This document shows positions 47,201 through 59,700 of a DNA stretch of 64,000 nt, piece by piece. The translations under genes and the position numbers were made by a program. Each line of letters starts with the position of its first letter. The first letter of the stretch is position 1. A model generated the notes under the pieces. That model did no database searches and was not told the DNA's origin. It saw nothing but the letters and a program-made list of their open reading frames with translations. This DNA is from Acheta domesticus (lineage: Eukaryota; Arthropoda; Insecta; Orthoptera; Gryllidae): assembly GCA_031308135.1 (NCBI GenBank), contig JAHLJT010009419.1, forward strand, positions 64,438,723-64,502,722, given 5' to 3'.

Positions 47201-48058
47201 AGAAACTTTGTATGACATTATTTAAAGCGCATGTAACTCATAAATGCAATAATGTGAACAAATCGCCGCTATTGTAAATATTATCGACGTGAGATACAAG
47301 TCAAGAAAATCCCTTTTTTGTATTTTTTAAAAAACAAAAGAATAGAGCAACATGGCTTCTTATAAAGTACATTAGGCACTTTCTCTATCAAAAGTTTAAA
47401 GAAAAAACTTGGAGCTGTTTTTGAGAAAATCGTGTTTTTGTAATTTTTTAAAATTGCAATTATTTCGCGCAATATTGCCAGAAAACTACTAAAATTTTTA
47501 AAAAATGTACAGGACATTAAAGAAAGAACTCACTTTGGAGAACAACTTTTATTTGGAAAAAAATCTCTAACTTTAATTTTGTACTGGTAGGAAGACATCG
47601 AAAAAAGTCAAACTTTTGCAATTTTTGAAACTTCAGAGTTTACTATGAAAATCGGACCTTTGCCACCTTAATAAGTGTATTCTACTCTATTCTCATATGA
47701 AATTTAAAGAAAACATTTGGAGCCTTTTTTTTGAGAAAATGTTGAAAATGTCGGGGGGGGGGGCTTCATGTAAAGTACCCCAAATTTTGAAGAAATTTTT
47801 TGAAAATCGCAGCGTTTTGAGTGGAATCAGATCGGCCGGGGAATATTCATTTTGGAAGAAATCATACTACGGTTCTTCACATTCTGAGAGACGGACGAAC
47901 AGATGGACGGATAGACGGAAAAGAATCGGTATCGGGGGCCCCAAAACGTGTATTTCCGTTGAAATCACGAAATCGATTTTCCGCAGCATTTCATAACTTT
48001 CCCTATGCAACGTATATATATATGTACCTCGTATATATGTACGTATACGGGAAAGTAA
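44250..48058. mobile_element. Long-inverted-repeat element, copy B (two facing arms)
   Basis: The left arm (44250 to about 44990) starts with a terminal hairpin 'actttctccctat...tagagagtaagt', then 'aatgctgcgcaaaaaacc', contains a (GTCT/GTCC)n tract at 44457-44485 and ends 'ttagcaccactagttt'. The right arm (about 46570-48058) begins 'aactagtggtactac', has (GACG/GACA)n at 47885-47922 and ends 'gcagcatttcataactttccc...gtatacgggaaagtaa'. The arms are inverted relative to each other, as in copy A. The centre (45000-46560) is non-coding with one GC-richer patch. They could instead be two separate insertions. No transposase seen. Confidence 0.5.
46860..47760 (+). repeat. Tandem units of about 300-310 bp inside the right arm
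   Basis: The marker 'gtttaaagaaaaaa(t/c)ttg(c/g)agct' followed by 'gagaaaat' recurs at about 47096, 47391 and 47701. The marker 'cacagaa...tgagtt(c/t)tcgaaaaac' recurs at about 46870 and 47180. This is consistent with about three diverged copies of a 300-310 bp unit. Confidence 0.65.
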
Positions 48059-48064
48059 AAATTG

Positions 48065-48934
48065 TTTTTAAAAATCGAATTTACCCATTTTTTAAGCGTG
48101 ATTTGGTTCATTTGAACAAAAGTTTAAAGAAACGATTCTGAACTATTTTTGAGATGTTGCAGCTTCACGTAATGTTATGTGAACATTTAACAGCACCATT
48201 ATAATACTTTCTCTGTAGTATATAGTAATATAAAGTGAAGACAAAAATTTAGAAAAAATACTTTCAATAGTTTAAAAATAACCTTGTAAATATTTGAAGA
48301 CGTAGTGTAAATAAAAATACCAATACTTCCACTTTTTATTGGAAATAGCAGAAATATTATCTCTGAAATATAGAATTATCCCCTTTATCACTGAAGAATT
48401 TTTGATGTTAGAATAATCCTCGCTGTGTCGTGCCACTCTGTGGTGTTAAATGAGCGCCAAATTAAATTTTCTAATTTCAATGAAAACCAGATTCGTTTGT
48501 CCCTCAACCAGGAAACAAAGATTACACAGATAACGGATAAATATAACAAAAGCATTTGTTATGCTAAGGATCCCCTCGCCAAAGGGATACTAAGAAATTG
48601 CCATTTAATTGTTTTATGACAAATGCTAGAGTTTGAATGCCAAAATATAAATATATGAAACGCTTTCCGACAAATCAGGAAGCGTTTGAGATTTTGTGGC
48701 CAAATTTCTTTCAAAATGTGTGATGGTGATTGCTATGAAACATATTGCGAAAGCGAAAGTTTGAATTAGGGGAACAAAAGAGAGATGATACTGCTTTGCC
48801 CAAGTAAAACTGTCTTGTCCCACTTAACCGAAACACTTGATTAATAATATTTGAAACAGGACCAGAGACAGCAGATGTCTAACACAGTGTGGCTAAAATG
48901 TGCCAGAAGTTCTGGAATGCGACCTTCAGACCCA
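48065..48934. other. AT-rich non-coding stretch
   Basis: No gene recognised. It ends in 'catccatag' at 48935-48943, the target duplication of the neighbouring LINE. Confidence 0.5.
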
Positions 48935-49102
48935 CATCCATAGTTTTTTTTATATATATAACACATTTATTTATCTAGAAGAAGTACATCGTTCAGTGTA
49001 TAATCACTTTACAAATGTTTTGCTTTGGCTTATACTAGTTAAAATATCTAAGCTAACTTATCCTAAACATTGAAGAGGATACTCTAGGGGAGAACCTCGA
49101 GG

Positions 49103-51824
49103 TTAATTGTCTTGGTTGGCTAAGATTTTTAGAAAGGCCTCAAATGGGAATCTATTTTTTATTCGAGTGTAAGAGGGATTTTTTGCTAATTTGAAGTGGG
49201 ATGCTGCTGGTATGTCTGCTAGGTTTTGGTAGAAATTGTGCGATATATGGGCTATTTGGTTTATTATTGTATTCATGTTTAGTTCGGAATGAAGTTGTTT
49301 ATTACTTATAAACCAGGGGGCATTTGTAATTAATCTGATGAATTTGTTTTGAACTATTTGGAATTTATTCACATGTGTGGGGGCTGCATTTGTCCATACT
49401 GGGCATGCGTAGAGCATTAGTGGTCTTATCATAGTTTTATATAATATTGTAGAGTTTGTCAATGAGAGGGATTTGTGTTTGTTGATTAGTGGTCGGAGTT
49501 GGAATAATTTATTTCTTGCATGTTTAACTTTGATGTCAATATGGGATTTCCATGTTAATTTTGTGTCGAGGTAAAGTCCTAAATATTTTATGGGTTGTGA
49601 AGGTGGAGTCCAGGTGATAGGGGAGTTGTTTATTACTAACGGAGGGGGGAATGTAAATTTTCTGAATGAGAAGATTTTTGCTGTTGTTTTGTGAGGATTA
49701 AGTTGAATTTTCCAGATGTTTGCCCAGGTTTCAATTTTATTTAAGTGGTTTTGGATTTCTGATCGAAGGTTATTTAATGAGTATCCTGAGGCAAATAGGG
49801 CTGTATCGTCTGCAAATTGAGCAATGTTGGAATCTGTTGATGAAGGAATGTCTGAGATGTATATGTTGAATAATGTCGGTGATAATGGGGAGCCTTGTGG
49901 GACGCCTGCTTTGATAATATGGGGAGTGGAGTGGTGATTGTTGACTATTACTGAGAATGTACGGTCTGTAAGGAAACTTCTGATGACATGAATTATATAA
50001 GTTGGGTTCCAGCTTTTATTAGTTTGTAGATAAGGGCCGGGTGCCAGATTCTGTCAAAAGCTTGCGTGATGTCCAGGAATGTGGATATTGTATGTTGCTT
50101 TTTCTGAAATGCAGTATGGATGTGTTCTGTTATTCTAAGTAGTTGGTGGGCAGTTGAGTGGTGAGCAATGAATCCGAATTGATGTTTGGGAATTATGTTT
50201 ATGTTTTGAAGATGCTGGTTTAATCTGGCAAGGATTAGTTTTTCGAATATTTTGGCAATAACGGGGAGTAGACTGATGGGCCGGTAACTGTCAACTTTGG
50301 AGTGATTTTTGTTTGGTTTCGGAATAGGGTGGATTATTGAATGTTTCCAAGTTTGGGGGAAGTATCCAGTTCTTAAAATGGAATTATAAATATTGTTTAG
50401 GAAGGCTAAGGCTGACGGTGGGAGATTCTTTAAGATTATTGAACTGATTTTGTCGTGCCCGGGGGCTTTCTTATTTGGTAGTTTCTGAATAAGTGTTTTT
50501 ATTTCGCGGGGGGAGATGTATTTTATTCTGTGGGGTATGTTAAAGACGGGGGAAGAGGCTATTTGAAGGATTTCGGGGTGCTTGGTGTGAAAAGGAGAAT
50601 TATTGGGCGTAAAAGTATTTTGGAAATGCTTTGCTAAGGCTTCTGCTTTGGCGCTAGGAGAGTGTATTTTTCCTGTGTTAGTTGATAGAGGTGGAATTGA
50701 ATTGGTTTTTTTCAGTATTTTTTAGTAAATTGCCATAGAGAGTTATTTCTTACGTTTAGAGATTGTAATAGGGTAGTGTATTGGTGCTGTCTGTAAGTGT
50801 ACAAAACCCGTTTGCAAATGTTATTTAAGTGATTGTATTCTTTTTTGATAGATGGTATTCTTAATGAGTTCCAGAGTCTTCTGGTTTTATTTTTTAATTT
50901 AATTAGTTGGATTATTTGAGTAGGTAGAGGTTTTCTTACTTTAGTATTAGGGTCCAGAATTTTGTTTTTTTGTAATTTGTTTATTTCTTTAATTATTGTA
51001 TTGTTGAATGTTGATATTGCGTCGTCAATGTCTGTTGGAGATTTTAATGTTTTAAACGGAGGGATTGAGATGTTTATATTTCTGTTAAATGATTTCCAAT
51101 TTATATTAAGTGTGTTTAGAGATAGCGAGGAGAGAGGATTTGGAGGGGGAACTGGCAGTCGGGTAGAGATAATGACTGGGATGTGATCAGAGTCCAATTC
51201 ATGGTACGTAAGTGAATTTAGTTGGGAACTGAAATTTGTGAGTGCTATGTCGAGGATGTCTGGATTTTTTTGTGAATCAAAGGGATAGTGGGTAGGATCT
51301 GGGGGGGCAATAATATAGAAGGGTATTTGTGATTGTAATTTATGTAGGAAGTTGCCTGCCGAGTTGGAGACTCGGCATCCCCATGAGTGATGTTTAGCAT
51401 TGAGGTCTCCTATGATGATTGTTGGGGTGGGTAATTGCAACAATGTGGATATGTTGATATTGTTTATTTTAATTTTGGGAGGTTTGTATGCTGATATTAC
51501 GTTGAGGTCAATCTTATTATTTAATGGAATTTTAATTGCTATTGTTTCGAGGTCGGGGGTGGGCGGTGGGATGAACTGATAATGTGGGACGTTTTGTTTG
51601 ATTAATATTAGGACACCTCCTCCTTGATCATTTTCTCTGTCAGATCTATATGTATTGAAACCTGGAATTGAAAAGTTCATTGAACTATTGAGGCGAGTTT
51701 CTGTTATGCAAGCTATATCTACTGATTTTTGTTGGATGAAATGATTTAGTTCGGTTTTTTTATTTGAGATACTGTTTGAGTTCCAATTGAGGATGATAAA
51801 GTTTTTAAGGGGAAGATTGGCCAT
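49103..51824 (-). pseudogene. LINE ORF2 (endonuclease and reverse transcriptase), two lesions
   Basis: ATG at 51824. An N-terminal EEP endonuclease shows NWNSNSIS, ITETRL (catalytic Glu), GDLNAKHHSWG and LDSDHIP (near 51200-51180). An in-frame TGA interrupts at 50714-50712. The frame then continues openly through NKKAPGHDKI, YRPISLLPVI and FLDITQAFDRIWH to about 50018, where a one-base-type frameshift occurs, and resumes as WNPTYIIHVIRSFLTDRTF, AGVPQGSPLSPTLFNIY and FADDTALFA (about 49808), ending at 49103. The C-terminus (MIRPLMLYACPVW...) is typical of Jockey elements without RNase H. The product would nick the target and prime reverse transcription. Confidence 0.9.
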
Positions 51825-53237
51825 AATTGTTACTTAAATACGATGTTATTGAGTTCTGTATGCTTTGTATTATTGTTGGAATTATTGAGGATATGATACT
51901 TGATATGTAGTTAGTTATTGAGTGAATTATATTCTGTAGAGTTGGAGTGAAAGTATTGTTGTTTGTGGAGTGATTGTTGTTAGTTGGATTAAATGTTTGG
52001 TTTGTGGTAGTGTTAGAACGGGGTGGCTGGGTTTGGTTGTTATGGTTTAATTGAGTGAAATGTGGGATTTCTCTTACTTGTGGAAGTGAAGGAAAGTTTG
52101 ATAGATTAAATGAAGGTGATGGAGTAGGTAAAGAATTTTCTATGATTCTCTGAGATATAATATTTTGCCTTTTGTCTATTAATTTTTGATAATAAGGACA
52201 TTCATTAGATCGAAGGTCTCCCCTATGGGCTCCATTACAGAGTTTACATTTTAGATTATTATTTTTAGTGGGGCATTGCGCAGTGAAGTGGTCTTTGGCA
52301 CAAAACGCGCACGAAATGTTGTAATTACAATGATTACGTGTATGACCGAAGTCTAAGCATCTTAAGCACTGAATTGGACCTTTTGCTTTCTTTCTTTTTT
52401 CTGGTTTAACTATTGAATTGCACACGTTATTTATTTGGAGGACGGATTCTATTTTGTCTTTACCACTAAACTCCACTGCTACCACTGGAATTGGGACATT
52501 GTCTTTCATTAGTCTAGTTACTTTGATGACTGACTGATATTGGGATTTTATGTCTGTTAAAATTTCTTCTTCTGTAATTGATGGATGGATATTTTTTATC
52601 ACTATTGAAAATTTTTTACAAGAGGGGTCACTATAAGTATGAAATTGTTTGTTTGTTTCAATAAAATGTTTTACAGCACTGCGGAAATCTTGTGTGGTCC
52701 GGAATTGAATTTTAATTTTGTTGGTCTTGAATTCTGTTGTGAAATTATTAGATATTTTATTTTAATTTCGCAAATAAGTTCGGCGTGATTGCTTGTGGCG
52801 GTGACAAAAATTGGCGGAATTTTCTTTGGATCAGATGATTCTTCAGGCAATTGTTCATTAAGAAAGCCAAATCTATTGGAAATTTTTACGTTGTAGAGAT
52901 TCTGGAGGTCTGAGTTATTATTATGATGGATGTTACCTTGCGTTGCCGCGCGTTTGCTGTCACCTTCTTCGCAGTTCTCTATCGGTCTTTTACCGGCTAG
53001 AGTCCCAGCGGGCGCCTGGTTGGAGGTTGACGGGATGCCAGATGATAAAGCAGAGGGGCTGGTGTCCATCGGTGATGTGGTAGGGGGCGTTTGATACGCA
53101 CCCATTTGGAAGTTGCTGGATTGATCTGCCGAGTGAGATTCCATATTGCTGGTTGGCAAAGGTGTTGCTTCACCGTTTAATGTGATTAGGGCCGCACTAA
53201 TTAACTCCCGTGTGATGACATTGTTTTCGTTGCTCAT
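51805..53237 (-). pseudogene. LINE ORF1 (gag-like nucleic-acid-binding protein), frameshifted
   Basis: Starts MSNENNVITRELISAALITL at 53237, with a Ser/Thr/Pro-rich N-terminus of about 100 residues. A one-base frame change lies near 52760, in an A/T run; the frame resumes as FTTEFKTNKIKIQFRTTQDF and continues to 51805. The C-terminal half has the PRE_C2HC-like region (IHPSITEEEILTDIKSQY) and three zinc knuckles: CLRC-4-H-4-C, CAFC-3-H-4-C and CKLC-3-H-8-C. These bind the element RNA in the ribonucleoprotein. A low-complexity Asn/Thr/Ser tail follows. It overlaps the ORF2 start (51824) by about 20 bp. Confidence 0.88.
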
Positions 53238-53489
53238 GAATGAGAGTTACAAACGATTGATGAACGCACTGCACTCACTAGTTTTGAATAACTTCGATGC
53301 ACTGAATGAGTAGCACTTTGGATAGTTTAAACACAATTAATACTTGACTGGACGGACGAAACACTAGACAAATACTGAAGTCCGACCGAGACTGGTCTGG
53401 CCTTACTCGGCGCGGAGCGATAGTAGCTGCTGATAGCGGAGCGACTGCTCTGGCCTGCAGCTGAAGCGAAAGTGACATCATCCATAGTT

Positions 53490-54215
53490 GTCTGCAAGTT
53501 AAGGGACCTCTTGCTCAATCAATTGGGAGCGGCCCGGAAGCAGAAACCAACAGTTCTCTTGAGAGGGGAGGTGATGTCAGGGAGTGCCAACACTGACTGT
53601 TTCCAAAGGCATAACAATCCGAGTGTGACCAAAACTTTGCCGACAGTTGCTTTGGCAACCGATCTTGCTTAGGATCGTGAGTTCGATACCCAACTGAATT
53701 CCCCGTTTACACGAGTTCCTTAGATGGCGACCATTTGCGGCGTTTAACGAGGCTTATCAATGCCATTGGTGGAAAACACCAATCGGGGATAAACTGTGAG
53801 CCACAGACAATAAAACAATGTATCCGTTAACAAAAATTATTTTTTTTATAATTTTTGTTACAGCATTTAGCTACATATTACAATCATTTTCCATAAAAGT
53901 ACTTCTGCAGGGATGTTTGTGTTAAAATATTTTTAGCTTTTGAGATATGACGATGTCATACACATTTTGATAATTTTCTGTTTTTTCTACCTCCACTCAT
54001 GGCCATGCCAAACTAGTTCAAAATTCACTATTTGGCACCAAGTACACAACTCTTATACATGTCGACAGAAACTAGTCAAAGGCTACAAACCTTTTTATGT
54101 GCAGGCGGGGATGAAAGAAATCATAGGAGTGTTTTTCACGACCCGATAAGGCTGTTTCAAATGTTTTTTAAACATTCTTTAAGCGTCAGATGGCGAAATT
54201 ATCATTTAGAGTTAC
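53490..54215. other. Non-coding stretch with tRNA-like B-box
   Basis: No gene. 'gtgagttcgatacccaac' at about 53678-53695 resembles a Pol III B-box, but no clear A-box precedes it; possibly an old SINE. The LINE inserted close to this segment. Confidence 0.4.
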
Positions 54216-54815
54216 TGGGAGAGATGGCGCAGTGCATCAATTGATGTCACTGATGTCACTGCAAAACTATGACCGAGAGGTCCTAGGTACGAGTCCCGAC
54301 GGCGGCAGGATTTTCGACATTAGCTTGTCAGGGAGGTCGAATTCAGTCGCTGCTGGAGGAGAATTCTTGCAACCGGCTGCTTTGGTCGGTAGTTTTCCGA
54401 GGTTTCTCCGATCAATACCAGGCGAATACCGGAGTAGTACTCTAACCAACGGGCCACGGACCGCGAGCGATCTTTTCTTCCTCTTCCTTGCCCTACACTC
54501 ACCTCTTACACAATTTACAGACACACTAACATGCACTACACTACCACACATGCCGGGAGATTGGTTGGGAGCGTAGAGTTTGTCCCGGCAGGGGCGGTGC
54601 CCCGCTGGTGGGAAATACCTGGTTGGGGGAAACCCCCTACTTGACGGTAGATCGGCGCCGGATCTCGCCATCCAGCGGGGAAAAATCAACGCAATATCCG
54701 GATTAAAAACACGCACTACATGTACGTGACTAATGATCTGTGTAGTAGACGCACCCGGTCACACGAATAATCATTCAACCAATGACTTAGGGTTAGGAAA
54801 GGTTCAAATAATAAA
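54216..54815 (+). repeat. SINE family 1, best copy
   Basis: A tRNA-like head has A-box TGGCGCAGTG (54225-54234) and B-box GGTACGAGTCCC (54286-54297). The body of about 500 bp includes 'cggcaggattttcgac', 'tccgatcaataccaggcg', 'gggccacggaccgcgagcga', 'ttcctcttccttgccctaca', 'gtcccggcaggggcggtg' and 'ggcgccggatctcgcc', ending near 'ggttcaaataataaaag'. It is longer than most SINEs, about 600 bp. The spacing between the boxes is stretched by a 'gatgtcact' duplication. No target duplication was found. Minus-strand frames of up to 149 codons here are by-products. Confidence 0.75.
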
Positions 54816-54829
54816 AGTCGTAAACGATG

Positions 54830-55745
54830 GAACAGTAACTCCTTTCCTAAATAAAGATAAATAAATCCGCCAGTGTCCATCTTAGACTCCCGGATTGGTA
54901 TACGATTGTTAAACCCTTGAGATAGCGCAAAAGACTAGAAGCTGTGCTGTCCCACTTGCATTGTGTTCTTCACGTTTTGAAGAAGGACAGAATGTAGAAT
55001 AAAATGCAGGCCAGGAAGCAGGAGAAGAGACAGGATAGGAGACAGGACCGGATGCAAGGCAGAAGGCAGGGCAAGAGAGACAGTGGTTTTTTAAACCTAA
55101 AAGGCGTATGTCAAGTTTTTTCTAGTTTTCTACTAAATACTAATTTTTGAGAGGTATGCTCTTTGCTGGTAAGAATGCCATATCTTTTTAAAAATAGTAG
55201 GAAAGTACTAAAAACATAGCTGATGTATCGAGGTGATTCATTTACTATTCATAGTTAAAAGTTTTAGTTTCCTTAGCTACGCCTTTTAGGCTTGGAGGGC
55301 AGATTGGATGTTGAGCACAGACATCTACCTTAAATTAATTACCGGAAATGTATTTCAAATTTCAACTTATAAACTTCCTCTCATAATAATGTTTTCCTTT
55401 TTGATGTATTTTTTAATAAGTTTCAAAAGAAACATAAATCTTGTCATTGATACGCATTGCCGATTTACAGTAGTTGTGTGACCTCTCCCGAATTTACGAC
55501 TCCAGAACATGGAGTCTGGCTTGCCAGCTAGTTGCCATCGTGTAAACGACACTTACGACACTTAGGTTTTCTCCGCTACTGTGGTGTGTAAAGCAATAGA
55601 ATGCTACGTATGTCATAAATGCGTCTTTATATTACGTCCATCACCAGACGATTAGTAATGATTTAAATTATTTGCTTGATTTATTATTATGAATATTTTA
55701 TTTACCCTTTTATTGTTATTCATCTACGTTTAATTTTCTTCATGT
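54830..55745. other. AT-rich non-coding stretch
   Basis: No gene. A purine-rich 'gcaggaagcaggagaagagacaggataggagacagg' patch lies at about 55010-55080. The 'cctaaaaggcgta' segment near 55098 recurs inverted as 'tacgccttttagg' near 55278, enclosing about 170 bp, which may be a small inverted-repeat element. Confidence 0.4.
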
Positions 55746-56714
55746 AAAAACTAGTGGTGCTAAAACAGCACGTATATTTTCACCTTTAGTAATAATTTTT
55801 GTAATACTATTTGTACCTCAATTTCTCTCCGAATTGACCCATCTCAGTCATCTTTTTTTGTAAAACTCATTACAAACCGTATAACATTTGGTGAAAAAAT
55901 TAATATTTTCAAGCAAATATCAACAAAATTTTGATAATTATAACTGCTTTTCATACAGCTATTTCATATCCCAACAATGAGACATAATTCACATAAATTC
56001 TGCTGCCACTTCGCGGCGCAGAAAGTCATTGTGGCATCCCAATCTGAAATTTCCTGAAGGTTAGCAATTTTTATTTTATGTATTTTAAATAGATTTTAAA
56101 TAATTTTTAAAATATTAATGTGTAAATGTATAACAAAACGTCGAATGTAAGAAACAATGTAATATAAAATAATACTCAAATTGCAACTTCCGAAGCATCC
56201 AACTGCTTGGAACAACATTCACAATGCTCAATATATTCGGAGCGGGCGATTGTTTGGTGAAAAAAATTTGGTTTGGTGAAAAATATTTTCGAGCAAATAG
56301 CAAAGCCAAATTACACACAAAATACTCGTAATTTTTTTTTTAAATTTCAACTTGACCTTATTTGAAGACCTGTTTTTCTTAAACACATTTCTTCAGGAAA
56401 AAAATGTATCGTCACAATTGTAGTTGTCGCAAGACACCGAAATTATTTTTTTTCATTTTCGAAAAATCAGGCGTTTTAATGAACATGAGACCTGCACCAT
56501 TCTCTTAAGTGTCCTTTACGCTATCTAAGGTCTAAATAAATCAAAAACTTCTGTGCCGGTTTTGAAGAAAAAATGATATAAAAAATAAATATTGCATATG
56601 CTTGACATAAAAATACTCTTTTTTTGAAATTATGTAAAAAGTACTCATGTTTTTGAAATATTAAACATGACATTGTTTTTGATGAACATAATTCATTAGG
56701 AAAAAAAATAACTT

Positions 56715-59700
56715 AGGCGTAGGGACGTAGCGACCCCATCGCCCTGCACGCCCTTGCCATAGGGTGGGGAATGCAGCAGTCAACCCGGTTTCTCCTACCT
56801 ATAAGGGAGCAGTTGACCGCTGCCCTCACCTTTTGATATATCCATCCTTCAGCGCCCATTCCTTCCCTACCCTCGGGTCCAGCGGGTGGATCGAGTAACT
56901 CGGAGGCTCCCGATCCTTAGGATTTCCTCCCCATTCCCTTTATACCAGGGTAGACGAGACTTTTCAGGTAGAGGCCCCATCTAGGAGATAACTCCCTAAA
57001 TAAATTCTGGTAGTTCGGAGGCAGAAAGGAGGCAGCCCCTCTACCAAACTCAACCTGCGCATTGCCCGTAATGCGACCAGGCGATATATTATGCTACTCA
57101 CAAGCCTCAAGGAAAGAAGCCGGACCGATTTGATGACAACCACAGCAAACGAAAAGGGTTAAAGCACATAGGAATAACGGATGTACTAAATATAGTAACA
57201 TGGAATGTTCGCTGCCTACAAAATAAAGAAATAGAACTATTAAAGATATTTGAAGAAAGAAAAACCAACATTGCTGTAATAACAGAAACTAAAAAAAAAA
57301 ACAAAGGGAACATGAGAGATTGATGACTGAGTGAATATCTATAGTGGAGAGGAACAACGAGAAAGACAAAGAGCTGTGTAGCAATGTATCTGGATAAGAA
57401 ATGGAAGAAGTGTATTACGAGTTACACATACATCAATGAAAGAATGCTAAGAATAGATTTTAAAATGAGTAGAGGTAACCTTACAGTTATTGAAGTTTAT
57501 GCCCCCTAGGAAGGTAGGAAAGAAGAAACCGTAAAATTTTATGACAAACTGCAGACAGAGGTAAAAAAATGCAATCCAAATAACTTGCTAATTATAGCTG
57601 GAGATATAAACGCGAGAGTGGGAAACAAGCCTATTCCCAATGTTAAAGGACTTTATGGAGAACAAATAATAAATGAAAATGGAAAAGAACTCAGAGAATT
57701 TGTAACATACAATGAAATAAAAATCACCAATACATTAAAAAAAAGAATATTCATAAATATACTTGGAGTGCCCGGGGACAACACTCAGTTATAGATTATG
57801 TTATAGTTAATAAAAAGTTAAGTTCTAACGTGAAGGATACCCGTGTTTTAAGAGGCTATGCCATTTACTCCGATCACTATCTAATGGAATCAAAAATAAA
57901 TATAAGAGCGAGATGGAATAAACAAACTGCTTCAAAACATAAATAAGAAGATGTAGGGTACAAAGTATATCTACTAGAAGACCATAGTATAAGGCAGTTA
58001 TATCAGAGGCGGTTGAATCAGTTCTTGAGCAACATCGGCACATCTGAAAATCTAAATGAAGAATGGAGAAACATTAAAGAATCGATAAGAAGAGCAGCAT
58101 ATGAGGCATTAGGCACTCGAAAAATTAGACGAAAAAGAAAAACTTTGAAAATATGGAATGATACAATTGCAGAGGCAATGCAAGAAAAGAAGGTAGCATA
58201 CCTATATTATTTACGAAGCAGAAATGAGCAGACTAAAAAGATCTACAACCAAAAAAGAAATAAAGCTAAATCATTAGTGAGACAAGCCCATCACGAATCT
58301 TGGGATAGATATGTGAATATGTTAGAACATGATGTATTTGGAAGACAAAGTATAGCCCATAAAGCGTTAAAAACAATGAATTTAGAGGAAACTGATACGG
58401 CAAGATTGAATATTAATTCCGGGAAAGAATGGTTTAAAATTATGGAGTGGGATTGAAGAAATGCATTCACCGACTGAAGAAAAAAAAGGAACAAAAAGAA
58501 ATATAGATATGTTAGATATGAAAGACCTTGATAATGCATTAAAATAAAAAAAATAGGAAAGCTTGTGGTTCTGATGGGGTTAACGTAGAATTCATGAAAT
58601 ATGGAGGTATGTTACTGGAATTGTGACTGCTCCATCTAATGAATGAATTCTGGCAATGATGTACAATACCAAATGAATGGTTAGATTCGTGAATTCGTTC
58701 ACGAATTCGTTAATTTCTTTACCAATGTTTTAAAAAAGGAGATCGGAGTAAATGTCCCAACTATAGGAGTATTTGCCAACTTAACTCATGGTTCAAATCA
58801 TCTGCAAAAATTGTGAATAACAGAATAGCTCCAATTGCAGACTGCACTCTTCCCCAGGAACAACAGGGATTTAGAAAAGGTCGTTCAACAATAGATGACA
58901 TATTTGCATTAAAACAAATAATTGAGAAACGAGTTTAGTTTAATAGAGAAACACATTTAGCCTTCGTGGATATTGAAAAGGCTTTTGATAATGTCAACAG
59001 ATGTAAATTATGGAGCATTATGAAAGAAGATGGGTATCCAAGTCATCTAGTACAAGTGGTGAAAAGTATGTATGATAATACTAATAACGCAGTAAAATAC
59101 AATGGATATGTTTCTGGAAAGAGAATTATAAATAAAGGAGTTAGGCAGGGTGACAGTATTTCGCCAACACTCATTAACATATATCTGGGATATAGAATTA
59201 AAAGTTCGAAGAACATGGTGCCCTCAGGAATTCACCTGGGCAAAAATACATTTTTAAATACTCTTTTACATGCTGACGACCAGGTAATTCTGCAGGAAAA
59301 CGAAGATAATTTGCAAATCTTTATTTACCAACTGGTTACCAATCAGTTAATAAAACCAAAGTAATGGCCTTTAAAGGAAAAGAATCGCTAAGGACGAAGA
59401 TTGTGCTTCAAAATGAGGTTTTAGAACAAGTGACACGTTTGAGCTACCTAGGGTGCGAAATTACATATCGAAGAGATAGGGATATCACCAGCAAGATCCA
59501 TAAGTTTCACACAGTATGTGGAACCATAAATAGAACATTTAAAAAGAAAGCATGAAAAGAAACCCAGTTAAAATTTTATGATATAATGGCCCTCCCAGTT
59601 TTACTGTATGGATGTGAAACTTCAAAAACAAGAAGATTGTAGGACGATTGGATCAGCAGAAATGAGATTTCTGAGAGGAGTAAAGGGCTGTACATTAAGA

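Larger units (their letters stand above)
48944..53478 (-). mobile_element. Jockey-type LINE, near full length, inactivated
   Basis: Read on the minus strand: a 5' UTR of about 240 bp with a GC-rich, TATA-less start, ORF1, ORF2 overlapping by about 20 bp, a 3' UTR with 'gataaataaatg', and a short A tail (48951-48944). Both sides carry 'catccatag' (48935-48943, 53479-53487), a 9-bp target duplication that may extend into the adjoining tt. At about 4.5 kb, with a three-knuckle ORF1, an EEP endonuclease, an FADD reverse transcriptase and no RNase H, it fits the Jockey superfamily. I see one frameshift in ORF1, and a stop plus a frameshift in ORF2, so it cannot move by itself. Confidence 0.9.

Noticed and set aside
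54267..54716. 149-codon minus-strand frame
   Set aside because: It lies entirely inside a SINE copy, and the same peptide-like pieces recur in other SINE copies.
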